From Valencia hispanica (lineage: Eukaryota; Chordata; Actinopteri; Cyprinodontiformes; Valenciidae), in assembly GCA_963556495.2 (NCBI GenBank), contig OY747713.1:45806913-45870912 (forward strand): a stretch of 64,000 nucleotides of DNA, given 5' to 3'. The position numbers and the translations under genes are program-made. Within the stretch, counting starts at the first letter, position 1, and each line of letters begins with the position of its first letter. Of this stretch, positions 37,715 to 49,569 are shown in pieces. Under the pieces are notes generated by a model. That model searched no databases. It saw only the letters and a list, made by a program, of their open reading frames with translations, and was not told the origin of the DNA.

Positions 37715-38667
37715 CAGGTCCTTCTCAAAAAATTAGCATTTGAACCAGAAACAGCGGCAGAAGCGCCTGACCTGGGCTACAGAGAAGCAGCACTGGACTG
37801 TTGCTCAGTGGTCCAAAGTACTTTTTTCAGATGAAAGCAAATTTTGCATGTCATTTGGAAATCAAGGTGCCAGAGTCTGGAGGAAGACTGAGGAGAAGGA
37901 AATGCCAAAATGCCTGAAGTCCAGTGTCAAGTACCCACAGTCAGTGATGGTCTGGGGTGCCATGTTAGCTGCCAGTGTTGGTCCACTGTGTTTTATCAAG
38001 GGCAGGGTCAATGCAGCTAGCTATCAGGAGATTTTGGTGCACTTCATGCTTCCATCTGCTGAAAAGCTTGATGGAGATGATTTCATTTTTCAGCACGACC
38101 TGGCACCTGCTCACAGTGCCAAAACCACTGGTAAATGGTTTACTGACCATGGTATTACTGTGCTCAATTGGCCTGCCAACTCTCCTGACCTGAACCCCAT
38201 AGAGAATCTGTGGGATATTGTGAAGAGGAAGTTGAGAGACGCAAGACCCAACACTCTGGATGAGCTTCAGGCCGCTATCGAAGCATCCTGGGCCTCCATA
38301 ACACCTCAGCAGTGCCACAGGCTGATTGCTTCCATGCCACGCCGCATTGAAGCAGTCATTTCTGCAAAAGTATTCCTGACCAAGTATTGAGTGGATAACT
38401 GAACATAATTATTTGAAGGTTGACTTTTTTTATATAAAAAACACTTTTCTTTTATTGGTCAGATGAAATATGCTAATTTTTTTAGATATGAATTTTGGGT
38501 TTTCATGAGCTGTATGCCAAAATCATCAGTTTTAAAACAATAAAAGACCTGAAATATTTCAGTTGGTTTGCAATGAATCTAAAATATATGAAAGTTTAAT
38601 TTTTATCATTACATTATGGAAAAGAATGAACTTTATCACAATATGCAAATTTTTTGAGAAGGACCTG
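37715..38667 (+). mobile_element. deleted Tc1/mariner element, 953 bp
   Basis: Ends CAGGTCCTTCTCAAAAAATT and the inverse, flanked by TA at 37713-37714 and 38668-38669. Only about 25 bp separate the left end from the transposase, against about 277 bp on the right, so an internal deletion has removed the 5' leader and the DNA-binding domain. Confidence 0.92.
37740..38390 (+). pseudogene. mariner/Tc1 transposase, catalytic part only (216 codons)
   Basis: An open frame with the full catalytic domain: D in VLFSDESKF, D in FIFQHDLAPAHSA and E in PDLNPIENLWD, 34 residues between the last two (DD34E). It ends with a SMPRRIEAV tail before a normal stop. The paired-like DNA-binding half is deleted. 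The open catalytic domain could be recent or simply chance; without the DNA-binding domain it should not move its own ends. Confidence 0.9.
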
Positions 38668-39060
38668 TACATTCCTTCTGTTACTTATAAGTACAGAAAT
38701 GATCGAACCTTCTAATGAACAGGGTCCCAGGTTGTCCTGGGAAAAGTTCTGACTGCTGATATCCACACAGCCTGGACCCTTAACACATCATACATCAGAC
38801 TGTGGAGATTGTACATGCTTACGTGGTGGGGTAGGAGGGGGCCGGGCTTGTTGCCCTACCTTTGATCGTCCTGGTGTGGGGTTTATGGGTAAAGAAAACA
38901 GATTGGTCTGAGGGGTAGATCTGAGCCCAATGTTGACCCGCTCCATCATCTGCTCAGTGAATTTCAGATGGGGGGAGGGGGGCGGTAGGGAAGACGGTGG
39001 GCTGTCAGGGGTTTGCGGGGGCGATGGAGGTCCGCACAGACCAACACATACCAATCGTTG

Positions 39061-41390
39061 TTCTTAATTCAGTCTTAAAGCTTATATCAACTAGTTTAAA
39101 GCTAATTTAGCCTCATTCCAAACCCTTCAAGACCAACCTTGGTTCTTAAACATACATATTCACACTGAACTGTGACATCACTGTATCATTTTATAGGTTA
39201 TAGGTTGAAATATTATTTGTTCGATTTCCAATTTTATAATTTTTGTTTTATTAGGTTTTATTCTTTTAATTTCATTGAGTAATTTAGTTGAGTTTCACCG
39301 GCTTCTTGAGTTTGTTGAATAAAGTGTTTTTATGGAAAGTACTTTGTTGATAAATTGAACTTGTACTTACTGTAATTATGTGTGCAGGACTTGCTGTTTG
39401 AGATCACCAGTGTGCGAATTCAGTCTTTCATCTAGTGTTATTTAATACCGCACCTCCCTAGCCAGGTATTCATAAAACACAATTCAAGAATGAAAACTAT
39501 TTGGCTATTGTTACCTGATAAGCAGGTGCCCCAACCTTTGGTTATTCAAAGGCTAACCAAACCTACAGTTGCACAATACTGTATGTGCACTATAAACATT
39601 TTATTACCGCATCGATTATTGTCCTTTATTGATTTGGCAGCCATGTTGGATTTAGAGGTGACATTTGGTAAAGCAAATAAAGCTGTCTAAGATGAAATTC
39701 TGGCTAAATTTTATGATTTTAACCTGGGAAAATCTGGCTTTCAGGTACTGATGAGTTGGACCATAAATTCCACACATAAGAATGAGGGTGCCTCTAAAAG
39801 TCAAAGAACTAATCTTACTTTGATCAAACTGCTTCTAACTGGAAATATTTAAACATTGTAACAATAAACACTAAAATAGGTGGTTATTTTTAAATACAAC
39901 ACTTTAAAAAGTTGTTTTAAGTGAAAGCAAGCGTCTCCCACAGGAACAATAATTTTACCAAAGAATTGGGTTCCAATCCAGTCCAGTGACCTTTTGCAGG
40001 GAATTGGGATATTTTCTCTGTGTTTGTGTGGATTAAATTCAGGTACTTTAACTTCTTTCCACAATTCATGGTTGGTAATCGGTCAAGTGATTGCACAAGA
40101 AAGGCAACAGCACCCCCATCCTACTTCCCATGACTCTCCAAAGATTGAAAGGGTAGAGGAAATGGATAAATGGTTTATGGTACTATATACAATAGTGTTA
40201 TGACGATAAGAAACATTTTATGACCTTAATTTAATTAAAACTGCAACATCCAACATGCATTTGATTGTAACCGCCTACTTTATTTGAATACTCCTCTGAG
40301 GTATTATTGTGAACAGGCTGAAAGGAACAGAGGGATTTCAGTGTGCCTATAAAGTCAGGTATTTCCTGGTGCATCCAGCAGCGGTTCTCAAGCACAACCT
40401 GTTTCTTCTCCAGAGAGTCAATGCCTGTTAAGAATGGACCTTAGCCCCCAAGCACAACCCCAGGCAATATAGCTCAGCCATGGGCCTGGTATGCTGCAAG
40501 GCCAAGTGAGAAAGGCAAAGAATGAATACACTGTTGAGACTAAGACAGAGAGACGCCATCATTTTTAGGCTTACAATCCAGCAGACGCCAAGCCAGGTCA
40601 GACCCAGGCCACAGAGGATGAGGGAGTTCAGGCTTGTCCCCTTTAGCACCATGGTGAACCTTTATGATGTTAGTGATAAAAGCAGAGCCACAGGATACAG
40701 AAAAGAAATAACTGCAGGGAATGGGGAAGAGTGACCCGTTATTAAAATTAATTAACGTGAAAAGGGGAGTAAAGTCACCTGCCTCCGGGTGTGTAGAGCT
40801 GAGCTGCTGTCTGAATCAATGAAGCTGTGTTCAGGTCTCTGACCAGCCCCCCAACCTGCGGCACTCAACAGCATATGAAAGTGTAATGAGATGTCTACCG
40901 TGCAGCCCAACATCATCTCTTCTGTTTCATGGTGGCCAGAGCTAGACGGCAACACTCAGACATGATGGCGGCGGCTGACACCATCATGGGTATTGCAGAG
41001 AATTGGCCCCCATTAAGAAGATTTGAGGGAAGAGAGTGTAGAGGCGGCCTGTGTTTTAGGGGAGATGATTCCTTTTTGATAGATGCAATCTACCTGCCAT
41101 CCAATCTAACACTCTGTCTGCCTCTCAGATCACACTGGTACTCGATGATTCCACATATGTTCTCTGAAACATGCTTTTAATCATGTTAGGATGGGGAAGA
41201 ACCAGCTTTCCTTCTGGAAAGAAAACATTTTTTGTTAATTCTTCTCTCCCCAGAATATACTTCATCATTTTGTGCTTACTTGTCTTTACCAGACGGTTCT
41301 GTTGAGCATTTGTTGGACACATCGTGGTATTTAGTTCAACTGTAGTTGTATCAGAGATGGACAAGAAGTTGAGTAAAGAGAGCTGGTGAG
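39061..41390. other. unassigned stretch
   Basis: No confident gene or mobile element. Short open frames up to 83 codons lack motifs. Some segments (about 40380-41160) are less AT-rich and could be single-copy noncoding DNA. Confidence 0.3.
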
Positions 41391-41394
41391 CAGC

Positions 41395-41780
41395 TTTGTG
41401 GCATAGTGTGGGAACAAATACCTCATCCTGAGTGGAAATAAAACTAAGGAGATTGTATATTTGGAGAAGAAGTGGAGGTGGTGGAGGTCTTTAAACTTCT
41501 TGGTTTTCACCTGGACAACGGACTGAAGACATCAGGGAAGCTGTTTTCAAAATAGGACAGCATATTTTAATTTGCTTTATCAAGAATTTGTGGCACAGTC
41601 ATTGAGATAAGAATTGAAAAGATATAGAAGTTTGTAAGACATGCAACAGAAGTCGTGAGGTCAGAAGTCAAACACCAGACAGCTGTGTCCCAGATTGATT
41701 GCCTTCGTATTTGGGGTGCATGTTCTGCTGCTACACCTCACTATACTTCTTGAGGAATCTTAGGCCTTCAGTATTTGCAG
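41395..41780 (+). pseudogene. decayed LINE reverse transcriptase C-terminal part
   Basis: Coding traces in several frames: NKTKEIV near 41434, EEVEVVEVFKLLGFHLDNG near 41468-41520, then a KLFSK-like stretch and IWGACSAAT near 41715-41735. This order is that of the RT thumb region in CR1/Rex1-type LINEs (form 'FLGVHLDN'). Truncated both ways. Confidence 0.5.
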
Positions 41781-42118
41781 CAAGATGCTGTGCCTCTTTA
41801 ATAAGTCTGTTGGGGGAGTGAAATCGCATCATCTGTTGGCATAGCAGCATCAGAGCCAAATACTTAAAAAGTTGAACATGCTGTTTAAAACTTTCTTGGC
41901 TCTATACTGGAGCCTCTAGAGCTGATAAAAACATCATGGACAACCCCAGGCATCCTCTTCAGTCAGAGACTTCTTCAGATCAGCTACAACAGACCTGATT
42001 TGAAGAAACACATTAGTAACTCATATTTGAAAAGGGTTTATTGTATAATATACAGTATGTATATATATTCTGATTTTGAGACTGGGCTCCAGGATGGCAC
42101 TAGGAGGTGAGGTAGGGG

Positions 42119-42497
42119 CAGGGCCGGTTCTGGACAGGCATATTTGTTCCAACATGTCCGACAATTTTAAAATACATCAGTAATGTCCCAGTGTCAAATT
42201 TTGTTTTCCATGCAGACTAACAGTGATTGGACGTTTTGCTGAAAGGAGGCTGATTTGGGGATCTCTGCCTAGTGCTGTGTAAGCGGAAAAAGGGAAAATA
42301 GCTAACAGGTGAAGTCAATCATCCCATTTGTGCCTTTTCCAGTGGATTTTTCAGCTACAATAGCAAATCGTGCCCATATTCAGTTTGTAGGTAATCTTTT
42401 ATTTTCATTCTCAACTTCTAAGCGTTTGATTTAAAGGGGCAGGACATTTGTTTGTGGGGGCATTGCCCCCTCTTGCTCCAGCTTAGAGCTGGGCCTG
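42119..42497. mobile_element. hAT MITE, 379 bp
   Basis: Left end CAGGGCCGGTTCTGG, right end CTTAGAGCTGGGCCTG (imperfect inverted pair), flanked by a perfect 8-bp duplication GGTAGGGG (42111-42118 and 42498-42505). The interior has no open frame. Confidence 0.85.
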
Positions 42498-42589
42498 GGT
42501 AGGGGGTTAATGATGCTTGAGGAGATGATGAATAACTATCTGATATGGAGTGAGGAGGGGGTTCTATTGGTGCCAAGGAGATCAGATTT

Positions 42590-43010
42590 TAAATCAATTC
42601 AGTCCATTTATACAGAGTCAATTCAAAACACGTCATCTCAAGGCAGCTTACAAGAAAAGTTATTTCAATTCAATTCAAGATTAATTGGAATGTATGTACA
42701 ATACATTCCAATTAATCTTTCACTTCCTTAGTCTAATCACTTTAAAGTTTTCTATCTAAGGAAACCCAGTAGATTGCATTGAGTCATTGACTTGCGTGTA
42801 GCGACAGTAGACAGTTGCCTGCATTGTGTCGTTGACTTCACTGCAATCCTTCATACTGAGCAAGCATGTAGCGACAATGGAGAGAAAAAACTCCCCATTA
42901 ACAGGAAGAAATCACCAGCAGAACCAGAACCTTGGTCAGTGGGAGTTGCCATTTGCCACGACCAACTGGGGGTTTGAGAAGACAGAGCAGAGACATGGGG
43001 CAAAAGGAGA
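42590..43010 (-). repeat. diverged LINE 3' end
   Basis: A diverged reverse copy of the 3' end of the family at 5741 ('gagcaagcatgtagcgac', 'ctccccattaacaggaagaa', 'gggggtttgagaagacagag'). It carries an unusual perfect hairpin at 42678-42718. No coding part. Confidence 0.75.
42678..42718. repeat. perfect hairpin, 18-bp arms
   Basis: Arms 42678-42695 and 42701-42718 are exact inverses around a 5-base loop. It replaces sequence that is not palindromic in other copies of this LINE 3' end. Confidence 0.95.
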
Positions 43011-43059
43011 CATTGCCTAGCGGACAGAGGGACCCATGAGGGGGAAGGCTGGGCGGCGT

Positions 43060-43643
43060 CAACACTTCCTCCTACGGAAGTGTGGCCAAGACTGGGTTTG
43101 TTTTACACTCCACAGCGGCAGGGTGGCTGACCTCAGCCATAGAGGCTGAGCTAGTAGCAATGCATAATTCAAATTCAAGTGCAGTGTAAAGTTTTAAACT
43201 GAAGAGCAAGGCAAGGAATTTTATTTGCATAGCACACTTTCAACAACAAGGTAATTCAAGTTGCTTTACATGATGAAGTGGTAAAATCAAAATAGCAGTA
43301 AAACACAGACAAAACATTTATAGTAAAAACAACAAATTAAGCAAGAAGCACACACAGATTCATCAAAGCATTACAAAGTATATAATGTAAAAACAGCAGT
43401 AAAACAAAAAGAATACACAAAACATGATACAAGAAAGCATTACTCAAAGGCAACTCTAAACAGATTTAAAATGAAGAGGGCACTCCACTGATGGTTTTTG
43501 GTAGAAAATTAATAATTTTACTAAAATGTACTAAAATACCAAAAAAATGACCAGACATGTAGACAGCACTATTAAACACTAATTTATACAGTTTATCAGT
43601 AAATAAAAGTGGATTTTGGGGTGAGTTGCACTTTAAATGTTTC
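43060..43643 (-). mobile_element. MITE, family copy 2, split by a LINE tail
   Basis: Inverted copy of the MITE at 10058-10451. The end near 43643 ('ggggtgagttgcactttaa') mirrors its left end; the other end near 43060 is diverged. The interior is split by a tail-like insert at 43207-43471. Confidence 0.65.
43207..43471 (-). mobile_element. LINE 3' tail inserted in the MITE
   Basis: Begins 'caaggcaaggaattttatttgc' and continues 'caaggtaattcaag ttgctttacat', the reverse form of a common fish LINE tail. Flanked by the 7-bp direct repeat TGAAGAG (43200-43206 and 43472-43478), which is single in MITE copy 1. About 265 bp. Confidence 0.75.
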
Positions 43644-44840
43644 AGATCACCAAACAGATTTAAATATTAGTCAAAGACAACACAAGTAAACATGAAATGT
43701 ACTTTTTAATGTAGGTTTTGATTATTAAGGAAAAAATGAAAATCCAAAATTACATGGCCACTACATGGGAGAAAGACTTAAAGACTATAAGAGAAAGACA
43801 AAAATAGATTTAACTGAAACTACACCAAATGTTTTGAAGGTGACTTTAGAAGGTCGAGGTGAGTTTAGCTTTTTTAAGATTGAAGATAAATTTGTATGAG
43901 AGTCCTATTTACAGAAAGACCTTATGATAAACACTCAAACAGTTTACCTAACAGCAGAGACCAGTGCATTCTTTATGATACAACGCTGGTAGCCTAGCAT
44001 GTTTGGTGTGCTAGCATCAGTATTAGCTTTGTCTCTAATTATTGCAGGTGTTGCTGGTTTGTAATCAGATCTTGTTGGATCAGGAGCTAACACGACGAAC
44101 CGAGTGAACAAGCTAACTTTGGGTGAAGCTTCTGCTCAGTTTTTTTACACAACAAGCAAACTACTTGATTAACACTGAAAGTTAACATTTAGGTTTTATT
44201 TAGCACAAACACATCTGCTATACAACAATAAAAGTCATTTTTTGAAAGTAGATAATGTGACTGGTCTTTACTGTGGAAACCTGGTATCTTGCAGGATAAC
44301 TTCTAAATCCTCTCAGGGCTGATTTATTTTTCAGTGAAAACAGATTATAAAAAATGATAATAAAACCTCAGTGAGATACATATTATCCTCCTAACCAGAA
44401 ACTAGCAGATATTATTTGAGAATAAAGCCACCTTGTACACATATGCTAACTGGTTTACACCAATGCCTCAGAGTGACATGCTGTTTGTGATTATGTCATT
44501 GGAGTTTACAATGTGCAACATAGTTAGTGCAACGCAATCAGGATAGACAGGGAACAAGATGATTTTGGCAGGTTTTTTAGAGACAAGGACTGCGCAGGTT
44601 TCCTGTCTGTCATATAAATCAATGCAAGTTTTTACAAACTGGTAAAGCATTTAGTCACTAAAACAAACGGTCCTATTAGGTTTCAAGGGGGTGTGACTTG
44701 CTCTGTCTAACCAATGAGAAATCTACATTTCTGCAACAGAAGAGTGACACTGTTGTAAAAAAGGATTTTTGATTGACACATAATGTAACTAATATAGTTA
44801 AACTTTTTTCAGAATATTAATAGTGACTTTGAGTGACTCA
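43644..44840. other. unassigned AT-rich stretch
   Basis: No gene, repeat end or RNA gene recognised. Confidence 0.3.
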
Positions 44841-44843
44841 TTT

Positions 44844-45290
44844 TAAGATAAGATAAGATAAGAAATACTTTAGTAATCCCTGTGGGGAAATTCAGTTTCA
44901 AGTGCAACCAATCCAAGATCATACAAACACTTAAAAACATTAACACAAGACGGGATTTGGAAGACTTTACCAGCTTTACCAGCGCCCCTTTAGCAGATAT
45001 AAATGATTCACAATAGGTAGGTGGATGAGAGCAGGGAAGAAAAAAAAGCATCTCTGCCCAACCCCCTACAGGGAGCCGAGCCTAGGTGCAAAAAAAAAAC
45101 ACTGCAAAAACATAGAAGCACATGTATCGGTCACAACATATGAGAACACACATAGGACAGGGGGGAAGTTTCGGGAACCCGCCGCACAGAGGAACCGTCG
45201 CAGCTTGACAGCACACCCTCCGACGAGTGGGCAGGAGACTCTAAGGTTAACAGGGAGCACATTGAACTCCATGAACATCTATGGTAAATA
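44844..45290 (-). repeat. LINE-like 3' tail with (TCTTA)n end
   Basis: On the minus strand it ends with repeats of TCTTA (plus 44844-44862) preceded by 'ctgaatttccccacaggg' and 'ttactaaagtatttc', a common fish LINE tail form. The 5' side is not readable as protein. Confidence 0.5.
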
Positions 45291-46855
45291 CTTTACGAAA
45301 AAAGTGTATTGAGAAACAGATTTGTCAAAGATAATACATGAGTTACTCAGTTATTAGCAGTGCATTATTTATTGTGGGTCACACAGTATATAATGAGACC
45401 ATTAGCATTTGGGTGACTAGGTTATTGCAGCTTTTGTTCTGTTTTCCACTTGAATTACATAAGATAAATGTGTGAGAAGTTTTGAAATACAGTAATTTAA
45501 GAAATAGTTCAAACACCAAATATACCTTCAACTGTCATCTTAAAACTGGATGCATCTTAGAGCAAAAAATGAAATGATCAACACAGTAAAAAAAAAAAAA
45601 AGAAAATCACAAAGATATGCGAAGGACACAGATGCGCAATGAAACACTCAAACAGCAGAGGTCTGCTCTGTGAACTGGCGGAGATCCACCACACATGTCG
45701 GAGGGCAAAGTCTCAGAGGGAGCAGGGGTGGGTAAAATCAATCAGCGCCAAGGAAAATGAAGGGTGCTCCTGTATTGGCTGCCTTGATTTGTAAAGTAGC
45801 ATTGCGCCAAGATATTTTACCTTCCCAGGCTGCCTTTTTTTTTCCTGGGAGAGTAACAATCTGCAAATACATGCTTTTCTACAAATAATTTAGAGTTACG
45901 TTCCACAGAAAAATTCACAATTAGGTTGTGTTTACTGTAGTCTAAACAATAAATTTTAAAAAACAGTATCAAATATGTATTTACCTGTAAAGACTAAAGA
46001 AGTTGTAAAATAGTATCTACAGATTTAATTTACATGTCATGAAAATCAGACATTTTTCGTTTTTTGTTTTACTAATCTATCATTTTTGGGTGTAAATAAC
46101 AGCATATTTACAGCCAAACAGTGGCTAGCTGTTTTAGTCTGCAACACTTCTAAATTTCTTTTTGTGGCTGTGAATACAAGGTCATCCATTTTAGAAAGAC
46201 TTGTCATGGATCAGAGCTGTAATGATCTTAACATTTACATCGACCTTCCTGTCCTCTTATTTTACTTGATAAGAGCCTTTTAATGCTGCACATGTTAATC
46301 TGAGCCTCTTTCTTTTTCTTTCTCTCATTTTCACAGCTTTTCTTTCATCTGATCTGATGTTTCATTGATCTGTTTTCTTTTTTCATGTTAGCATGAGATC
46401 TAAAAGAAAAGATCCCAGGGGGCAAAGAGAATGCTTGAAGCCAGACATCCCTAAACATTCTACCCCTGATTACTGAGTCAGATATCGTCTTCAAATATTC
46501 ATCTAAATTGGTCTCATAGTACCAAGCTCGCTGAAAATGTTCATTGGTTGACTTACAGCCTCGCTGCAATACCTAAACGTTCCAGTCCGTTTACAGACAC
46601 CTTCACACTAGACCTGAAACACCATCATGCAGTCTCATGCCCCGTTTACACAATGTTTCCAAATACGCTTTCCATTGTGTCTCTGAAAAGATACGGTCGT
46701 GATTTCTCGACTACAATGTAACCTTAAATAGTACACATGTATTGTATATAAGTATTATCCACAGAGAAAAGTAAGAGGTTAGTTGCAGTAGTCGCTTATT
46801 TAGCGGCTTCATCTAGGAGAGAAACACAGCTTAACAGATCAATTCTGAGTTTTAA
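45291..46855. other. unassigned stretch, one weak inverted pair
   Basis: No gene recognised. A weak inverted pair (45726-45748 with 45804-45826, sharing GGTAAAAT and GCGC) could be a short MITE. Confidence 0.3.
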
Positions 46856-46859
46856 AGGC

Positions 46860-47830
46860 TATAGGATGAAAGTATGTAAACAGCAAACAGGGTGTCTGCA
46901 TCACGAACTAAAACTGGGAGGAGACAGGAGAGGAGCCTGAACTTTCAGAACCTTTTGAAACCACAAGTAAACCTGTGAAAAGGAGAATCTTTACAATTCT
47001 GTTTTGGTTTTAACTGGGAGCCAATGAAGGGAAGCTAAAAGAGGGGAAATCAGAACTTTTGCTGCAACATATTGGATCAGATTTTGTGGACTTCCTGATA
47101 GTAAACAATTACAGTAACGCAATTTTAAAGTAACAAATGCATGGGCTAGTTTTTTAGTGTCACTCCTGCAACATGAGTTGCCCTGTTCCACCTGTTTCCT
47201 TTTGTTCTCTGGTGCTAAGCTACACAGAGCGATCCCTTAGCCTGCGCTACATGCTGAAAATAGCTCAACATGCTAGTCCTGATAAACATCACCTTTCTGT
47301 GTTTTATTGCGCTCATACGCAAGTAGGATTGTTATTTACAGTATTCAAAATACAGATCAGCTTTAAAATTGATAGTTTAAACACCAAAATATAGTCCAGA
47401 ACAGACTGCTGGTGCTCATGAACAATTAGGATTGTTATGTATGGTATTCAATAGATAGTCACCAAATACTAGTCTTGTAAGTCGTTTATGCCAACATTTT
47501 GGCAATATTCTGGAAGGTAAAAGAAGGAAATTCTAGTGCTTATTACGAAATTTAAAAGACATTTCCTGGTAAAAAATAAAAAAATAAAAAACAGAGCTTC
47601 TTTACTTTATTACAGGAAGCCAGATTAATTTCATCAGAGGTTCTGGTGCAAAAATGACAACTTCTGTCTTCTCAGAACTTAAAAGCAGAATATTTAGCAT
47701 CATTTTGGTTTTTATTTCTTTGAGACATGCATGTAATCTGAATAACTGATCAGATTCATTCATTAGAGGTAACTCACTGCTGTTACACATTTTGGCCACT
47801 ATGGAAGCAGTTAAAAAAACTGGTTGGCTA
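46860..47830 (-). pseudogene. LINE RT C-terminal fragments, interrupted
   Basis: Minus-strand traces of the 5741-7285 family. 47800-47610 encodes an LHACLKEIKTKMMLN and SSEKTEVVIFAPE region. 47165-46870 encodes FVTLKLRYCN, then AAKVLISPLLASLHWLPVKT, plus diverged RT tail. Between them, 47170-47600 holds unrelated sequence including the short repeat at 47399-47483, so this looks like one old LINE copy with an insertion or replacement. Confidence 0.7.
47399..47483 (+). repeat. short repeat, inverse of 17287-17371
   Basis: See the partner at 17287. It includes 'ggtgctcatgaacaattagg' and 'actagtcttgtaag'. Confidence 0.65.
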
Positions 47831-47877
47831 GTAGTTGTGAAGTAGTAGATTATGATAAATAAATGTGAAAAACATGT

Positions 47878-47990
47878 ACAGCTAAGCCCAAAATTATTAA
47901 TACCAGCCTAAGAATTTAAATTGTTTTTCAATTATCCAAAAGTTTGTTTCGAGCAGAAAATGAAGCAGGCATATAAAAAAAGATAAGGAA
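47878..47990 (+). repeat. Tc1-like end remnant, copy 1
   Basis: 'acagctaagcccaaaattat' followed by 'cagcctaagaatttaaatt' recurs at 52953-53000. The start resembles a Tc1 terminal repeat. No partner end or transposase found. Confidence 0.5.
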
Positions 47991-48032
47991 ACAATGTAAA
48001 ACTAATTGACAAGGCATCTCAGTACTCACCTG

Positions 48033-48315
48033 AAACCTGGCTGAGTACAAGCGGCCATCTGCCACAACCGCCTGGGGGATCGAGAAGACAGAGCAGAAAC
48101 ACAGAACAAAAACATGGATGTAAGAGAACTTTCTATATTAAAGAAAGTAAAAAGTTGATAACAGGACAGAGAGGATGCTCAGTTACCGGGAGCATCATCC
48201 CAGTCGGTGCCACCCGTCCAACAGGGCATTGCAGCCAAGCAGGATACCAGACCAGGTATATCTTCTATGGAGAGAAAAACACTGAGAGAAAACAAAGTTA
48301 ACAGTCGAAATAACA
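48033..48315 (-). repeat. LINE 3'UTR fragment
   Basis: Reverse copy of the middle of the 3'UTR of the 5741-7285 family. It retains the segment (about 48155-48260) that the copies at 1473 and 30716 lack. No tail, so both ends are truncated. Confidence 0.8.
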
Positions 48316-48368
48316 GCAAATAATGCAACTATTGGTCTGGTTTCGCTATGAATCACTGTGAATAATTG

Positions 48369-49047
48369 CTTAGGGCAATTATTGATAAAATAAATAATTT
48401 AGATCAAAATTACCAAGTCGGGGCGCTGTCCTGGAATCCAGGAAACAATAATAATAACTAAATAGTTAGGTCTCATCTAATGTTTATGAATACCTGCCTG
48501 ATAAGGCTGAGGTAATGAAACAATAAAACATGAAGGAATAAGTGCAGCACTGGCGTTCTTCGTACAGCAAGTTACTACACATGTATATGGAACTATAACA
48601 AACAATGACTTTTCAAAAGGCAAGTTTAATAACAAAAAGAGTTCAACTTTCCAGTGAAAGTACTTTAATCAACAAACTCCCTAAGATAGTAACACACAAC
48701 TAAACTACTAAGTAAAAGAAGAATGAATACTAAAACTAACAAGAAGTAGAAACAATTACAGTAAGTTCATTGTGATTTCACAGTCCAGTATGAATATGTA
48801 TGCTTAAAGACCAACGGCTTGTATTGAAGGGTTTTGGAAGTGAGGCTAAGTTAGTTTTAAACTAATTATGATTGGTTTGAGACTAATTAGCACCTTTTGT
48901 TTTATGTTCAAACAATCAATTCGCAATGCAAAGGAGAAGGGAAAACAAAACATTATTAGGAGGAAGCAATATGTCATTGAATGATTAGCTGAATTAGAAA
49001 TCAACAACCTTTTTGGAAAATGTATTTGATTTTATGGATCAGTCACT
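48369..49047. repeat. unclassified dispersed repeat, copy B
   Basis: Same-orientation partner of 16538-17230. It is slightly shorter because it lacks segments such as the 'cccaagttaaatggtaaacc' part of copy A. No coding capacity. Confidence 0.7.
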
Positions 49048-49329
49048 GCAGTCACTGTGCAGCTTCTTTCACTAGAGTAACAGAGGTCTGGATCTACCCA
49101 ACAAGGTTAATCATCCGGTGACGAGAGGTTGTCCTGCAGCTCCTTAAATCCCCTGGATCTAATGAAACAACAGATACCAGCTGTGCCTTCTGCTCAGGAA
49201 TGGAAACGCCCACCTGTGGAAATCTTCAGAACACAGGTAATAACAAATACAGCAGGACTATGACAGCAACATTCTACGGGCATATAAAATACTGTGCAAA
49301 AGTTTACTGTGCAGTGAAGTACCGCACTG

Positions 49330-49530
49330 GAGAGTCTGACCAAACTCTCCAGTTACTTCAATAATATATCACGGTCAGCAGTGTCGAATGCTGCGCTGAG
49401 GTCCAACGGCAGTGGTTCTGCATTCATGTGGATGTCATTGAACACTTTGACAAGGGCAGTCTCAGTACTGACGTATGCCAAAAGGAATGGATACCGACTG
49501 AAAGACATCAAAGCAGTTGGCTGGGATGCA
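49330..49530 (-). pseudogene. LINE reverse transcriptase fragment
   Basis: Minus-strand codons for TALVKVFNDIHMNAE and PLDLSAAFDTADRDILLK (about 49470-49360) give the RT palm start with its first catalytic Asp, of L2/CR1 type. About 200 bp. Truncated both ways. Confidence 0.65.
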
Positions 49531-49569
49531 ATTAGTTTTCCTGCTTGTACATGGCATTGGTTTTAAGAA

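Larger units (their letters stand above)
34890..39060 (-). mobile_element. near full-length APE-RT LINE, broken, with a mariner inside
   Basis: On the minus strand: a Pro-rich 5' segment (39054-38788), the AP endonuclease (37709-36790), a linker, reverse transcriptase (36210-35330) and a 3' end ending in the GAATT tail at 34890. Missing is the C-terminal RT tail present in the 5741-7285 copy: at about 35290 the RT region jumps straight into the 3'UTR. A mariner (37715-38667) separates the 5' segment from the endonuclease. At least five frame changes. Clade by motif: CR1/L2/Rex-Babar-like. Confidence 0.85.

Noticed and set aside
45726..45826. Short MITE with inverted ends
   Set aside because: Arms match at only about 16 of 23 positions and no target duplication was seen.
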